A stretch of DNA of 64,000 nt from Burkholderiales bacterium. Lineage in GTDB: Bacteria; Pseudomonadota; Gammaproteobacteria; Burkholderiales; Burkholderiaceae_E. Below, one piece after another: positions 8,893-17,702 of this stretch. A program made the position numbers and the translations under genes. The stretch is from contig JAPLQF010000006.1 of NCBI GenBank assembly GCA_026399875.1, positions 154,505-218,504 on the forward strand, written 5' to 3'. The notes under the pieces were generated by a model that was not told the origin of the DNA, searched no databases, and saw only the letters and a list, made by a program, of their open reading frames with translations. Every line of letters starts with the position of its first letter. Positions within the stretch are counted from its first letter, which is position 1.

Positions 8893-10050
8893 ATGAAATT
8901 CAGCTTCTCATCCGAACAGGAAGAGTTCCGGGCGGCAGTGCGCCGCTTTCTGGCCGATCGCTCACCGACCAAGGAAGTCCGCCGTCTGATGGAGACCGAA
9001 TCGGGCTTCGATCGCGACGCCTGGAAAGCGCTCAACAGCGAACTCGGCTTATGCGCGGTGCGCATCCCCGAATCGATGGGCGGCCACGGCTTCGGTTTCA
9101 GCGAGCACTGCATCGTGCTCGAAGAAATGGGCCGTGCCCTGCTGTGCGCACCCTACTTCGCGTCCACCGTGCTGGGCGCCGGCGCCATCCTCAATGCCGG
9201 CACGCCGATGCAGCAGCAGGCGCTGCTGCCGGCAATCGCCTCGGGTGAGACGATTGCCACCCTGGCAAGCACCGAAGACAGCGGCTCCTGGGACGCCGCT
9301 GCGACAACGCTCACCGCCACCGAGTCGGGAAGCCGCTGGCAACTCAACGGCCACAAGCGCTTCGTGCTCGACGGCCATACCGCCGACCTGATCGTGGTGC
9401 TGGCCCGCGCCCCCGGGTCAACCGGTAACGACGGCCTGTCGCTCTTTACCGTTCAGGGCACTGCATCAGGACTGTCGCGCCGTGCGCTCACCACGCTCGA
9501 CCCGACCCGGAAGCTTGCGCACCTCACCTTCAGCAATGTCGAGGCCCAATTGCTCGGCGAGCAAGGCAAGGGTGCGGCGCCCTTCGAGACAACCATGATC
9601 GAAGCCGCGATCTGCCTGTCCAACGAGATGGTCGGCGGTGCGGCGCGCCTGCGTGAAGACGCGCTGGCCTACGCGATGATGCGCATGCAGTTCGGCCGCG
9701 TGATCGGCGCCTTCCAGTCGATGAAGCACAAGCAGGCCGACATGCTGCTGGAGGTCGAACTTGCCAAATCGGCAGCTTATTTCGCGGCTGCAGCGCTCGA
9801 CGAGCAGGATGACGACATCGCGGTCACCGCATCGCTCACCAAGGCCTGCGCGAGCGACACCTATCTGCAGACCGCCATTCACGCCATCCAGATTCATGGC
9901 GGCATCGGTTTTACCTGGGACAACGACACGCATCTGTGGTTCAAGCGGGCCAAGAGTTCGGAGGCGCTGTTCGGCGATGCGCATCTGCACCGCGAACGCA
10001 TGATGGCGCAGATGGCCGCGCCCAACACTGCAAGCAACGTTGCCGCCTGA
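8893..10050 (+). CDS. Acyl-CoA dehydrogenase, subunit-like partner 1
   Basis: 385 residues from ATG 8893, preceded by AGGA at 8883; the open frame runs further upstream but without a site. It has the acyl-CoA dehydrogenase fold: an N-terminal helical domain, a middle beta domain (ATLASTEDSGSWD..) and a C-terminal helical domain with HGGIGFTWDNDTHLWFKRAK. These FAD enzymes introduce a 2,3 double bond into acyl-CoA. It is followed after 13 bases by a second dehydrogenase gene, an arrangement seen in heteromeric acyl-CoA dehydrogenases of steroid side-chain breakdown. Whether the two form one complex is an inference. Confidence 0.9.
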   Translation: MKFSFSSEQEEFRAAVRRFLADRSPTKEVRRLMETESGFDRDAWKALNSELGLCAVRIPESMGGHGFGFSEHCIVLEEMGRALLCAPYFASTVLGAGAILNAGTPMQQQALLPAIASGETIATLASTEDSGSWDAAATTLTATESGSRWQLNGHKRFVLDGHTADLIVVLARAPGSTGNDGLSLFTVQGTASGLSRRALTTLDPTRKLAHLTFSNVEAQLLGEQGKGAAPFETTMIEAAICLSNEMVGGAARLREDALAYAMMRMQFGRVIGAFQSMKHKQADMLLEVELAKSAAYFAAAALDEQDDDIAVTASLTKACASDTYLQTAIHAIQIHGGIGFTWDNDTHLWFKRAKSSEALFGDAHLHRERMMAQMAAPNTASNVAA

Positions 10051-10063
10051 GGAGACACACGAC

Positions 10064-11323
10064 ATGACCGAACAGACAGAATCCTCAGTGCGCGCCGAAG
10101 TGCGCGCCTGGCTCGAAGCCAACTGGCACACTGACAGCAGCCTGGTCGACTGGCGCAACAAGCTGATGGACGCCGGCTGGGGCACGCCGCACTGGCCGAC
10201 TGAATGGTACGGCCGCGGCCTGCCGGTCGGGCTGCAGCCGGTCGTCGAAGAAGAATTCAAGCGAATCGGTGCGGTGGGTGTGGCCCGGGTCGGCATTCGC
10301 GTGCTGGCGGCCGCGACCATCCTGACCCACGGCACCGACGAGCAGAAAAAACGGTTTTTACGGCCGAGCATGACCGGCGAAGAAGCCTGGTGCCAGCTCT
10401 TCAGTGAACCCGGCAGCGGGTCGGACGCCGCCGGGGCGGTCACCCGCGCCGATCGCAAGGGCGACCACTATGTGATCAACGGCCAGAAGCTCTGGACTTC
10501 GGGGGCGCAGAAGGCCGACTTCGGACTGCTGCTGGCGCGCACCGACTGGGACAAGACCAAGCATGCCGGCCTGTCCTTTTTCATCATCGACATGCATCAG
10601 CCCGGCGTCACGGTGCAGCCGCTCAAGCAGATGAACGGCCATGCCACCTTCAACCAGGTCTTCATCACCGATGCGATCGTGCCGGCCGACAGGCTGGTGG
10701 CAGGCGAAGGCAAAGGCTGGGCAGTCGCCACCACCACGCTGATGCACGAGCGGCGTGCCGCCGATTCGCTGCGCTCCTGGGGTGCGGCAAAATCGGATCG
10801 CCCGGGTCGCATCTATGACGAGGAGCGCGCCGAAGCCGAAATCGCGCTCGCGCCCTACAAGTGGTATCCCAATCGCGCAGGCCGGATCGATCTGATCATT
10901 CCGCGGGCGAAAGAAACCGGCAAGCTTGATGACCCGGCGGTACGCCAGGAGATTGCCCGTCTGCTGACCCTGTCGAAAACCGCCGAATGGACCGCGCGCC
11001 GTGCGCGCAGCGCGCAGGAACAGGGCCGACCGCAAGGCCCCGAAGGCTCGCTCGGCAAACTCGCCGCCAGCCACATCGCACGCGCGGCGGCACGGGTGCA
11101 CACCCTGCTGAGCGGTGCCGACTCCCTGCTGGCCGGGGCTGATGGCCCGCACGAGGGCACGATCGCCGAAATCCTGATCTCGGTGCCGGCGACCTCAATC
11201 GCCGGCGGCACCGACGAAATCCAGCGCAACATCATTGCCGAGCGCGTGCTCGGCATGCCGAAGGAGCCGAGCATCGATAGCGACAAACCGTATCGCGACG
11301 TGCCGCGAAACGGCGCGGGATGA
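10064..11323 (+). CDS. Acyl-CoA dehydrogenase, subunit-like partner 2
   Basis: 419 residues from ATG 10064 with GGAG at 10051. Family signatures are CQLFSEPGSGSDAAG in the substrate/FAD region, the hydrophobic middle beta domain, and the C-terminal TSIAGGTDEIQRNIIAERVLG. The N-terminal Trp-rich segment (HWPTEWYGRG) is typical of the longer FadE-like group acting on bulky acyl-CoA esters. It is probably co-transcribed with the preceding dehydrogenase and may form a heteromer with it. Substrate is unknown. Confidence 0.9.
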   Translation: MTEQTESSVRAEVRAWLEANWHTDSSLVDWRNKLMDAGWGTPHWPTEWYGRGLPVGLQPVVEEEFKRIGAVGVARVGIRVLAAATILTHGTDEQKKRFLRPSMTGEEAWCQLFSEPGSGSDAAGAVTRADRKGDHYVINGQKLWTSGAQKADFGLLLARTDWDKTKHAGLSFFIIDMHQPGVTVQPLKQMNGHATFNQVFITDAIVPADRLVAGEGKGWAVATTTLMHERRAADSLRSWGAAKSDRPGRIYDEERAEAEIALAPYKWYPNRAGRIDLIIPRAKETGKLDDPAVRQEIARLLTLSKTAEWTARRARSAQEQGRPQGPEGSLGKLAASHIARAAARVHTLLSGADSLLAGADGPHEGTIAEILISVPATSIAGGTDEIQRNIIAERVLGMPKEPSIDSDKPYRDVPRNGAG

Positions 11324-11370
11324 GTCAGGCCACGCCGTTGCGCGGGAACGTCATTTGATCACTTGACCGC

Positions 11371-11384
11371 ATCTCAATTGAGAT
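11371..11384. promoter_or_regulatory. Palindromic operator candidate of dinJ-yafQ
   Basis: The perfect 14-base palindrome ATCTCAATTGAGAT lies 30 bases before the antitoxin ATG. It falls between a TTGACC at 11363 and a TACACT at 11384, which form a short-spaced (15 base) promoter candidate. DinJ/RelB-type antitoxins bind such palindromes to repress their own operon. Confidence 0.55.
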
Positions 11385-11413
11385 ACACTATTGTAAAAAT
11401 GGAGAATCTGAGC

Positions 11414-11692
11414 ATGGCGCATTCCTCGATGTTGCACGTCCGGGTGGACGACGAAATCAAGACGCAAGCCAGCGAGGCATTGGCAGCCATGGGGCTGTCT
11501 TTGTCAGATGCGGTACGCATTCTGCTCAAGCGCGTGGTGACCGACCAGGCCTTCCCCCTGGAGTTGAAGGTGCCCAACGCCCAGACTCGGGCAGCGATGG
11601 AAGAGGCCCGCGCCATTGCCAAATCACACACGGCGCGTTTTGAGTCGACCGAGGCCCTGATCGATGACCTCGAAAAAGCCCGCCGCCAGTAA
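11414..11692 (+). CDS. dinJ: RelB/DinJ family antitoxin
   Basis: 92 residues from ATG 11414, chosen for the GGAG at 11401. The N-terminal segment MLHVRVDDEIKTQA..LAAMGLSLSDAVRILLKRV is the ribbon-helix-helix DNA-binding fold of DinJ/RelB antitoxins. The C-terminal half is helical and charged and would wrap around the toxin. It overlaps the toxin gene by 29 bases. The product should neutralise the toxin and repress the operon through the palindrome upstream. Family assignment is confident; the gene name is by similarity. Confidence 0.85.
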   Translation: MAHSSMLHVRVDDEIKTQASEALAAMGLSLSDAVRILLKRVVTDQAFPLELKVPNAQTRAAMEEARAIAKSHTARFESTEALIDDLEKARRQ

Positions 11693-11984
11693 GCGGACCA
11701 CACCACCCAGGGCCAGCGATTACACCAAAACCTTCCTCAAAGACTGGGATCGGCTCTCGCATTCGGGTCGCTATGACCTTAAACGCCTGAAAGAGGCGAT
11801 GCTGCTGCTCATTGGCAACGATGCGTCGCTGGGGCCTGAATGGCTTGACCACCCGCTCAAGGGTGATTGGGACGACCACCGCGAATGTCATATCGGTGGC
11901 GACTTCCTGCTGATCTACCGATTAGAGGGCAGCACCATCATCTTCGTTCGTGCCGGCACCCACTCCGACCTGTTTGAGGATTGA
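11664..11984 (+). CDS. yafQ: YafQ family mRNA interferase toxin
   Basis: 106 residues. After a basic N-terminal extension of about 20 residues, the protein has the RelE/YafQ fold: YTKTFLKDWDRL, a central 'LGPEWLDHPLKGDWDDHRECHI', and 'GDFLLIYRLEG..IIFVRAGTHSDLF' at the end. YafQ toxins cleave mRNA on the ribosome, and the histidines seen here (HRECH, GTH) match the family's catalytic region. It overlaps the antitoxin by 29 bases, so a start some codons downstream is possible. The pair sits alone between catabolic genes, as expected of a mobile toxin-antitoxin unit. Confidence 0.85.
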   Translation: MTSKKPAASKRTTPPRASDYTKTFLKDWDRLSHSGRYDLKRLKEAMLLLIGNDASLGPEWLDHPLKGDWDDHRECHIGGDFLLIYRLEGSTIIFVRAGTHSDLFED

Positions 11985-12094
11985 GCCGTGGATCTCGGAT
12001 CATTTCCTGACTTTACCCATGCGACACGCCAGCACTGGGAGTCCATCACTGCCGCAGGGATCGCAGCGATCGGGATTCAGCGACGGGGAAGGCT

Positions 12095-13378
12095 GTGCCG
12101 CTGACGCCTCGCACCCTTAACAACTGCGAAGCCCTCGACGGCCAGGACCCGCTCGCCGGGCTGCGGGCGCAGTTTTCGCTGCCCGAGGGCGTCATCTACC
12201 TCGACGGCAATTCGCTCGGGCCGCTGCCTCTGGCCACCCCCGGGCGCATCGCACAGACGCTGAACGAAGAATGGGGCAAGGGCCTGATCACCAGCTGGAA
12301 CACCGCTGGCTGGCTTGATCTGCCGCAGCAGGTCGGCGACAAGATCGCGCGTCTGATCGGCGCGCACCCCGGCGAGGTGGTAGCCGCCGACAGCACCTCG
12401 ATCAATCTTTACAAGATCCTTAGTGCAGCGCTGAACATCGCCGCGGATGATCCGCGCCGAACCGCGATCGTGAGCGAACGCGGCAATTTCCCGACCGACC
12501 TCTATATCGCGCAGTCGCTGTGCCGGGATCGCGGACTGACGCTGCACCTGGTCGAACGTGATGAGCTGGACGCGGCATTGCGCGACGATGTCGCAGTGCT
12601 GATGCTCACCCATGTCGATTACCGGACCGGCACGATGCACGATATGGCCGCCTTGTGCGCCCAGGCTCATGAAGCCGGCATGCTGACCGTCTGGGATCTG
12701 GCCCACAGCGCCGGCGCGGTGCCGGTCGACCTGCATGCGGCGGGGGCCGACTTTGCGGTCGGTTGCGGCTACAAATACCTCAATGGCGGCCCCGGCGCCC
12801 CGGCCTTTTTGTGGATGAATCCGCGTCATGCCGATCGCATCAGGCAGCCGCTGACCGGCTGGTGGGGCCATGCGGCGCCCTTTGCGTTCACGACCGATTA
12901 CATCCCTGCTGCCGGCGTCAATGGATTTCAGAGCGGCACGCCGTCGATCCTGGGCCTTGCCGCACTCGATTGCGGACTCGACACCCTGCTCGCCGCCGAA
13001 GGCCTCGGCGGCATGGTGGCATTACGGCGCAAATCGCTCGCGCTGACCTCGCTCTTCATGGCCCTCGTGCAGGAGCGGCTGCAGGGCCACGGCTTTGCGA
13101 TCGCCACGCCCGCCGATGAGACACGGCGCGGATCGCAGGTCAGCCTGACGCGCGCAGAAGGCGCCTGGGCCATCATGCAGGCCCTGATCGAGCGCGGTGT
13201 GATCGGCGACTTTCGCGCCGGCGACGGCAAGCATCAGCACGACATCCTGCGATTCGGATTTGCCCCGCTCTATATCGGTCATGCCGATGTCTGGCAGGCA
13301 GTCGATCAGCTGCACCAGGTGATGCAAAGCGGGCAGTGGCGCGAGGCGCGCTTTGCCCAGCGCCATGCGGTGACCTGA
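12095..13378 (+). CDS. kynU: Kynureninase
   Basis: 427 residues from GTG 12095, preceded by GGGGAAGG. A fold-type I PLP enzyme that cleaves L-kynurenine to anthranilate and alanine in tryptophan catabolism. Diagnostic segments are IYLDGNSLGPLP near the N-terminus, WDLAHSAGAVPVDLHAAGADFAVGCGYKYLNGGPGAPAF with the PLP lysine, and the C-terminal DILRFGFAPLYIGHADVW. Length is normal for bacterial KynU. No kynA or kynB gene is adjacent, so the pathway is either split or the enzyme is used for related substrates. Confidence 0.93.
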   Translation: MPLTPRTLNNCEALDGQDPLAGLRAQFSLPEGVIYLDGNSLGPLPLATPGRIAQTLNEEWGKGLITSWNTAGWLDLPQQVGDKIARLIGAHPGEVVAADSTSINLYKILSAALNIAADDPRRTAIVSERGNFPTDLYIAQSLCRDRGLTLHLVERDELDAALRDDVAVLMLTHVDYRTGTMHDMAALCAQAHEAGMLTVWDLAHSAGAVPVDLHAAGADFAVGCGYKYLNGGPGAPAFLWMNPRHADRIRQPLTGWWGHAAPFAFTTDYIPAAGVNGFQSGTPSILGLAALDCGLDTLLAAEGLGGMVALRRKSLALTSLFMALVQERLQGHGFAIATPADETRRGSQVSLTRAEGAWAIMQALIERGVIGDFRAGDGKHQHDILRFGFAPLYIGHADVWQAVDQLHQVMQSGQWREARFAQRHAVT

Positions 13379-13459
13379 GTCCGCAGTGACATCCCCCGAA
13401 TTGACGCTTGTCTGCCTTTCGAGCCAGCATGAGTCAAACACGCACTGGGAGACGACACC

Positions 13460-14614
13460 ATGAGCGCAGTCCTTGCCGACTACGGCACCGAAGAAGCAGC
13501 CATGCAGGCCTATCTCGCCGAAGGCGAGCAGCGCGCCATGCGCCTTGGCAATCGCGGGCCGATTCGGCGCACCGATGACGGCCGCATCCATCCCGACATT
13601 CTCGAGGCCTACTGGCGCTGCGGCTTTTACATCGTCGAGGACGTGCTCAAGGCCGACGAGCTTGCTGATATCGAACACGACTTTCGCAACCAGATCATGG
13701 ACCGGCTGCCCACCGGACCCGGCGAGCCGCTCGACCACAAAGGCCGCCCGGCACTCGATACCGGGTGCAAGGCGCCGGCGCTGTTCTGGTCCAAGCCTCT
13801 GGGCGACCCGGCAGGCGGCACCAGCTTTGCCAATGGTCGCCATCCGGTCAAGATGTTCGAGCCGACCGCCCCCGTCGATGCACCGAAGGACGTCGTCTAT
13901 CTGATCCTCGGATCGCTGCAGTTCTCGGAGGCCGCATTACGCGCCTACGGTCATCCCGACCTGCTGGCGGTGGCTGCGGCGATCAATGGCGACGACTTCG
14001 TGCCCTTCAACGAGGCGTTCTTCATCAAGGAACCCGGACTTGGCGCATCGGTCGCCTGGCATCAGGACGGTGTGACCCACTGGGACAGCCCCGACTGGGA
14101 CCAGGGTTCGCATGGCTTCAACTTCATGGCGCAGCTCTACGGCTGCACCGCCGCCAATGGCGTCTGGGTTGTCCCCGGCTCGCACAAACTCGGCAAGGCC
14201 GACATCCGGGCCATGGCCGCTCGTGCCGGCTGCGACCGGTTTCCAGATGCGGTGCCGATCATCTGCAAGCCCGGCGATGTCGCGATCACCAATCGCCAGG
14301 CGGTGCATGGCTCCTTTGCCAACACCAGCCGCGACTGGCGGGTCACCGTCAACATGGGATTTCATCGTCGCGGTTCGGTGCTGGGCGTGAACTCCGCCGG
14401 TTCACTCCACGGCAAGCGGGGCATCTATGACGAGGCCCGCATCACAGAGCGCTCGAAAGTGATCGGCTATGCCATCGACGCCCGCAAACGCCGTTTCCCG
14501 GATGAGACGCCCTTCGTGTACCAGCCGCATCAGGCCAGTGGCGAGCGCCATGTCTGGAATGACGAGGCCCGGGCCGGGATCCTGAACTACAACCTGCTTG
14601 ATCTGAGCATCTGA
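13460..14614 (+). CDS. Phytanoyl-CoA dioxygenase family (PhyH) Fe(II)/2-oxoglutarate oxygenase
   Basis: 384 residues from ATG 13460. The core double-stranded beta helix shows the iron-binding HxD at H201/D203 (AWHQDGVTHW), the distal histidine H283 in AVHGSFANTSRDWR, and an arginine (R291 or R294) expected to bind 2-oxoglutarate. PhyH enzymes hydroxylate CoA esters or small molecules with O2 and 2-oxoglutarate. It lies 81 bases after kynU, but a functional link with kynurenine is not obvious; it fits better with the surrounding hydrophobic-substrate catabolism. Substrate is unknown. Confidence 0.85.
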   Translation: MSAVLADYGTEEAAMQAYLAEGEQRAMRLGNRGPIRRTDDGRIHPDILEAYWRCGFYIVEDVLKADELADIEHDFRNQIMDRLPTGPGEPLDHKGRPALDTGCKAPALFWSKPLGDPAGGTSFANGRHPVKMFEPTAPVDAPKDVVYLILGSLQFSEAALRAYGHPDLLAVAAAINGDDFVPFNEAFFIKEPGLGASVAWHQDGVTHWDSPDWDQGSHGFNFMAQLYGCTAANGVWVVPGSHKLGKADIRAMAARAGCDRFPDAVPIICKPGDVAITNRQAVHGSFANTSRDWRVTVNMGFHRRGSVLGVNSAGSLHGKRGIYDEARITERSKVIGYAIDARKRRFPDETPFVYQPHQASGERHVWNDEARAGILNYNLLDLSI

Positions 14615-14670
14615 GTCGCGGCGGCTCGGTGCAGAAATCGTCCTGCTGAAGCGGCCGACACAGGCGCTCT

Positions 14671-15159
14671 TCAGCCGGTCGGGTCGCGCCAGATCGGGCC
14701 ACGGGCACGCACCGGATCGAGCAGCCCGTAGTCGCCGGCAGACACCTCGAAGCCCTTCGGAAAGGGCGCTCGCGCCTCCATGCCAAGCGAGCGCATCACC
14801 CGGTCATCGCGGTAGTAGCACTGCACGCACAGAGTCACCAGCAGCGCGAAGTGCTTCATGTCGGCGCGCCTGAAATCATCGAGCACCTGCGACTGCGCAT
14901 CGGCAGCGAGTGTGTGAAAGGTCTGCCCGCAAAGCGCATCAAGCCGATCGAGTGCGCTGATCAGTGCCGCGGCCTGAGCCTTCAGAGAATTGAGGAGGTC
15001 GGCCACGATCAGCGGGTCATCGGCGCCCGGCACCTCGAAGGCCTCACTTGCCGGAATCATGCATCCCAACACTGCCAGCAGGGAGCGCCTGTGGCTCGCT
15101 GTCAGCGGCGAATCGATCGCAGCGCTTTGAATCGGCACGGGCGTGGTGGGCGCAGTCAT
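14671..15159 (-). CDS. Gluconate 2-dehydrogenase subunit 3-like small subunit
   Basis: 162 residues, mostly helical, with the features of the gluconate 2-dehydrogenase subunit 3 family: ..HRRSLLAVLGCMIPAS near the start, a middle helical block, and 'LVTLCVQCYYRDDRVMRSLG' near the end. Such proteins pair with GMC flavoproteins as a chaperone or small subunit. It starts 21 bases after the GMC oxidoreductase stop on the same strand, as expected. No Tat signal is visible, unlike many homologues, so the complex is probably cytoplasmic. Confidence 0.7.
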   Translation of the reverse strand: MTAPTTPVPIQSAAIDSPLTASHRRSLLAVLGCMIPASEAFEVPGADDPLIVADLLNSLKAQAAALISALDRLDALCGQTFHTLAADAQSQVLDDFRRADMKHFALLVTLCVQCYYRDDRVMRSLGMEARAPFPKGFEVSAGDYGLLDPVRARGPIWRDPTG

Positions 15160-15180
15160 GGTGGGTGCGGGCAGGGCAGC

Positions 15181-16779
15181 TCAGTCGAAAAGATTGGCCA
15201 GACGGCGCTTGATGTTGTCGGCGACATAAAGGGCCAGCGCCTGGATCGTGCTGGTCGGATTGACGCCGGCCGAGGTCACGAAAATGCTGCCGTCGACGAT
15301 GAAGAGATTTTTCACGTCATGGCTGCGGCCCCAGTCATTGACCACCGAACGTTCGGGGTCGGTCCCCATGCGCGCGGTGCCCATGTTGTGCCAGCCGCCG
15401 ATCGACAGCGGCGAGGTCACCGAGACATCGACCGCACCGGCTGCCCGCAGCACCTCGGTCGCCCGCGCGGCGCTGTGCGCCAGCATCTTCAGGCTGTTCT
15501 CGCTCAGGGTGTAGGACACTTTCGGTGCGGGAATACCGCTTGAGTCTTTCAGCACCGGATCGAGCGTGACCCGGTTGTGGGCTTCCGGAAGGTCTTCGCA
15601 GATTGCGACCAGGCCAGCGATACGGTCGAAGAGGCCCCGATAGGCGGCATGGTGGCCGGCACCCATCGGCAGCTTGCCCGAGAGCATGCCGATCAGGGCG
15701 GTCTGCACCGGGCCGCGGCCGCGCGTGGTCTCGAAGGTATAGCCGCGCGTGAAACCGCGCGATCGGTCGGTCTCGTAAAACTGCTGGCTCCAGACTGCAT
15801 CGATCGGGCCGCGATGGCCATCGAGCGCCGCCTCGAAGCGACCATAGACGCCTGCATAGGGATGGAACATCAGATTGCGCCCGACCATGCCACTCGAATT
15901 GGCCAGACCGTCGGGATGGCGTGAGGAGGCCGAGTTGAGCAGGATGCGCGGCGTGCCGATGCCGTTGCAGGCCACGATCACTACCTCGGCCGGCTGGAAC
16001 TGCTCGATGCCATGCTCGTCGAAATAGATCACCCCGCTTGCCATGCCGGATTCGTTGGTGGTGATCTCGCGCACGCGGCAGCGGGTTCGCAGCATCACGC
16101 CAGCCCGCAGCGCCTCGGGCCAGTAGGTGATGTCGGTACTGGCCTTGGCGCCCTGGGCGCAGCCGGCGATGCACTGGCCAAGATTGATGCAGGGTGCACG
16201 CCCGCCGTACTCCTGCGTGGCGATGGTGCTGTCGGAGGGCCACCAGTGCCAGCCGAGCTGGTTGAAGCCCTTGCCGAGCGCCATGCCGGTGCGACCCAGC
16301 GGCAGCGGTGGCATCACCGGCGTCTTGGGCGGATAGGCCGGATCGCCCGCCAGCCCCGAGACGCCCATCATCCTGTCGTTTTCAGCGTAATAAGGCTCGA
16401 GCGTGCGGTAGTCGATCGGCCAGTCGTCAGCCACGCCATCGAGGCTGCGCACCCGGAAATCAGAGGGATGAAAACGCGGAAAGTGACCGGCATAAAGCAC
16501 CGTGCCGCCGCCTACACCATTGAAGTTGGCGACCTTGATCGGCGAGTCGTCGTCGTTGACCGGATAGTCGACGTCGCTGGCGCGCCGGTTGGGGCTGAAA
16601 TGGAACTCGCCCATCTGGCGCGCTTCATAGTCGCGGCCATTGCTCGGATAGTCGGTGGGTTTGACCCAGTCACCCTGCTCCAGACACAGGATGCGCATCC
16701 GTGTCTCGGCAAGGCTCCAGGCCACAGCCGCGCCCGACGCACCCGCGCCGATGATCAGTACATCGACCGGTGCATTCAT
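15181..16779 (-). CDS. GMC family FAD-dependent oxidoreductase
   Basis: 532 residues. The N-terminal Rossmann motif VLIIGAGASGAAVAW binds FAD, NGVGGGTVLYAGHFPRFHPSDF is the second GMC signature region, and the C-terminal GGWHNMGTARMG with NPTSTIQALAL carries the His-Asn pair that abstracts the alcohol proton. A Cys-rich segment (PCINLGQCIAGCAQGAK) is typical of the membrane-linked alcohol/sugar dehydrogenase and cholesterol oxidase-like branch. With its subunit 3-like partner it probably oxidises an alcohol made in the surrounding degradation pathway. The start agrees with the FAD motif position. Confidence 0.9.
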   Translation of the reverse strand: MNAPVDVLIIGAGASGAAVAWSLAETRMRILCLEQGDWVKPTDYPSNGRDYEARQMGEFHFSPNRRASDVDYPVNDDDSPIKVANFNGVGGGTVLYAGHFPRFHPSDFRVRSLDGVADDWPIDYRTLEPYYAENDRMMGVSGLAGDPAYPPKTPVMPPLPLGRTGMALGKGFNQLGWHWWPSDSTIATQEYGGRAPCINLGQCIAGCAQGAKASTDITYWPEALRAGVMLRTRCRVREITTNESGMASGVIYFDEHGIEQFQPAEVVIVACNGIGTPRILLNSASSRHPDGLANSSGMVGRNLMFHPYAGVYGRFEAALDGHRGPIDAVWSQQFYETDRSRGFTRGYTFETTRGRGPVQTALIGMLSGKLPMGAGHHAAYRGLFDRIAGLVAICEDLPEAHNRVTLDPVLKDSSGIPAPKVSYTLSENSLKMLAHSAARATEVLRAAGAVDVSVTSPLSIGGWHNMGTARMGTDPERSVVNDWGRSHDVKNLFIVDGSIFVTSAGVNPTSTIQALALYVADNIKRRLANLFD

Positions 16780-16809
16780 CGCGATTGCCGCACTTGGGGG
16801 ATACCCGCT

Positions 16810-17634
16810 TCAGCGACCGGTGAACTGCGGTTTGCGCTTCTCGACGAAGTGGGCCACGCCCTCCTTGAAGTCAGCGGAGGTGAAGCTGCCGGCCATGTCG
16901 CCGTTGGCCTCGTCGATCGCCTGGGCAAGCGTCTGGAACTGCGCATGCCAGATTTCGCGCTTCATCTCGCGCATTGAGCGCGGCGAGACTTCGGTGGCCA
17001 GCATGCGGGCATAAGCCATCACTTCCGGCATGAACTGCTCGTCCGGGATGACCCGGCTCACCAGGCCCATGGCCAGCGCCTCGGGGGCGCGTACGGTGCG
17101 GGCCGAATAGAGCAGATCGCAGGCATGGGCCATACCGACCAGGCGCGGCAGCAGCCATGACACGCCATGCTCGGCAATCAGGCCGCGTCGTGCGAAGGCG
17201 GTGGTGAAAACCGCCTTGTCGGACGCAAAGCGCATGTCGGCATAGAGCGACATGATCAGACCGAGACCCGCGCAGGGACCGTTGATCGCCGCAATAATTG
17301 GCCGCGGCACCGCCGGGAACCAGGAGTACTGGCGCTTGAAGTCCTCGTTCGCGGAGGCATCGAAGGGCTCGGGCACCGCAGGACGCGGGCGCGCCGTGCC
17401 ACCGCCGCTGCCGGCCAGCGACTGCAGGTTGTTCATGTCGGCGCCGGCGCAAAAACCGCGCCCCGCCCCGGTCAGCACGATCACCCGCACGGCCTCGTCA
17501 GCCGATGCAGCCTTCATCGCGGCCCGAACATCGCGGTCCATCTCGGCACGCCAGGCATTGAGCTTGTCGGGGCGGTTGAGGGTAATCACGGCAATGCCGT
17601 CTTCAACCCGGTACAGCACGTCTTCATAGGTCAT
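16810..17634 (-). CDS. Enoyl-CoA hydratase/isomerase family protein
   Basis: 274 residues of the crotonase fold. Signatures include ITLNRPDKLNAW, the oxyanion-hole segment GAGRGFCAGADM and the second segment AAINGPCAGLGLIMSLYADMRFAS. The catalytic region LARRGLIAEHGVSW keeps a glutamate (AEHG). These enzymes hydrate 2-enoyl-CoA or perform related reactions in beta-oxidation. It lies in a minus-strand run with the ferritin-like protein, a thiolase and the GMC oxidoreductase. The exact acyl-CoA is unknown. Confidence 0.9.
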   Translation of the reverse strand: MTYEDVLYRVEDGIAVITLNRPDKLNAWRAEMDRDVRAAMKAASADEAVRVIVLTGAGRGFCAGADMNNLQSLAGSGGGTARPRPAVPEPFDASANEDFKRQYSWFPAVPRPIIAAINGPCAGLGLIMSLYADMRFASDKAVFTTAFARRGLIAEHGVSWLLPRLVGMAHACDLLYSARTVRAPEALAMGLVSRVIPDEQFMPEVMAYARMLATEVSPRSMREMKREIWHAQFQTLAQAIDEANGDMAGSFTSADFKEGVAHFVEKRKPQFTGR

Positions 17635-17702
17635 GGTGGTCTCCTCCTCATCCTCGTGTCAGGGATCAGCCCCGAACTGCGCCGGGGTCTGCAAACCGAT
17701 GC

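Noticed and set aside
11988..12104. A 38-residue GTG-started frame between yafQ and kynU
   Set aside because: It has no ribosome binding site, overlaps the kynU start, and the peptide is not recognisable. It could be a remnant but cannot be supported.
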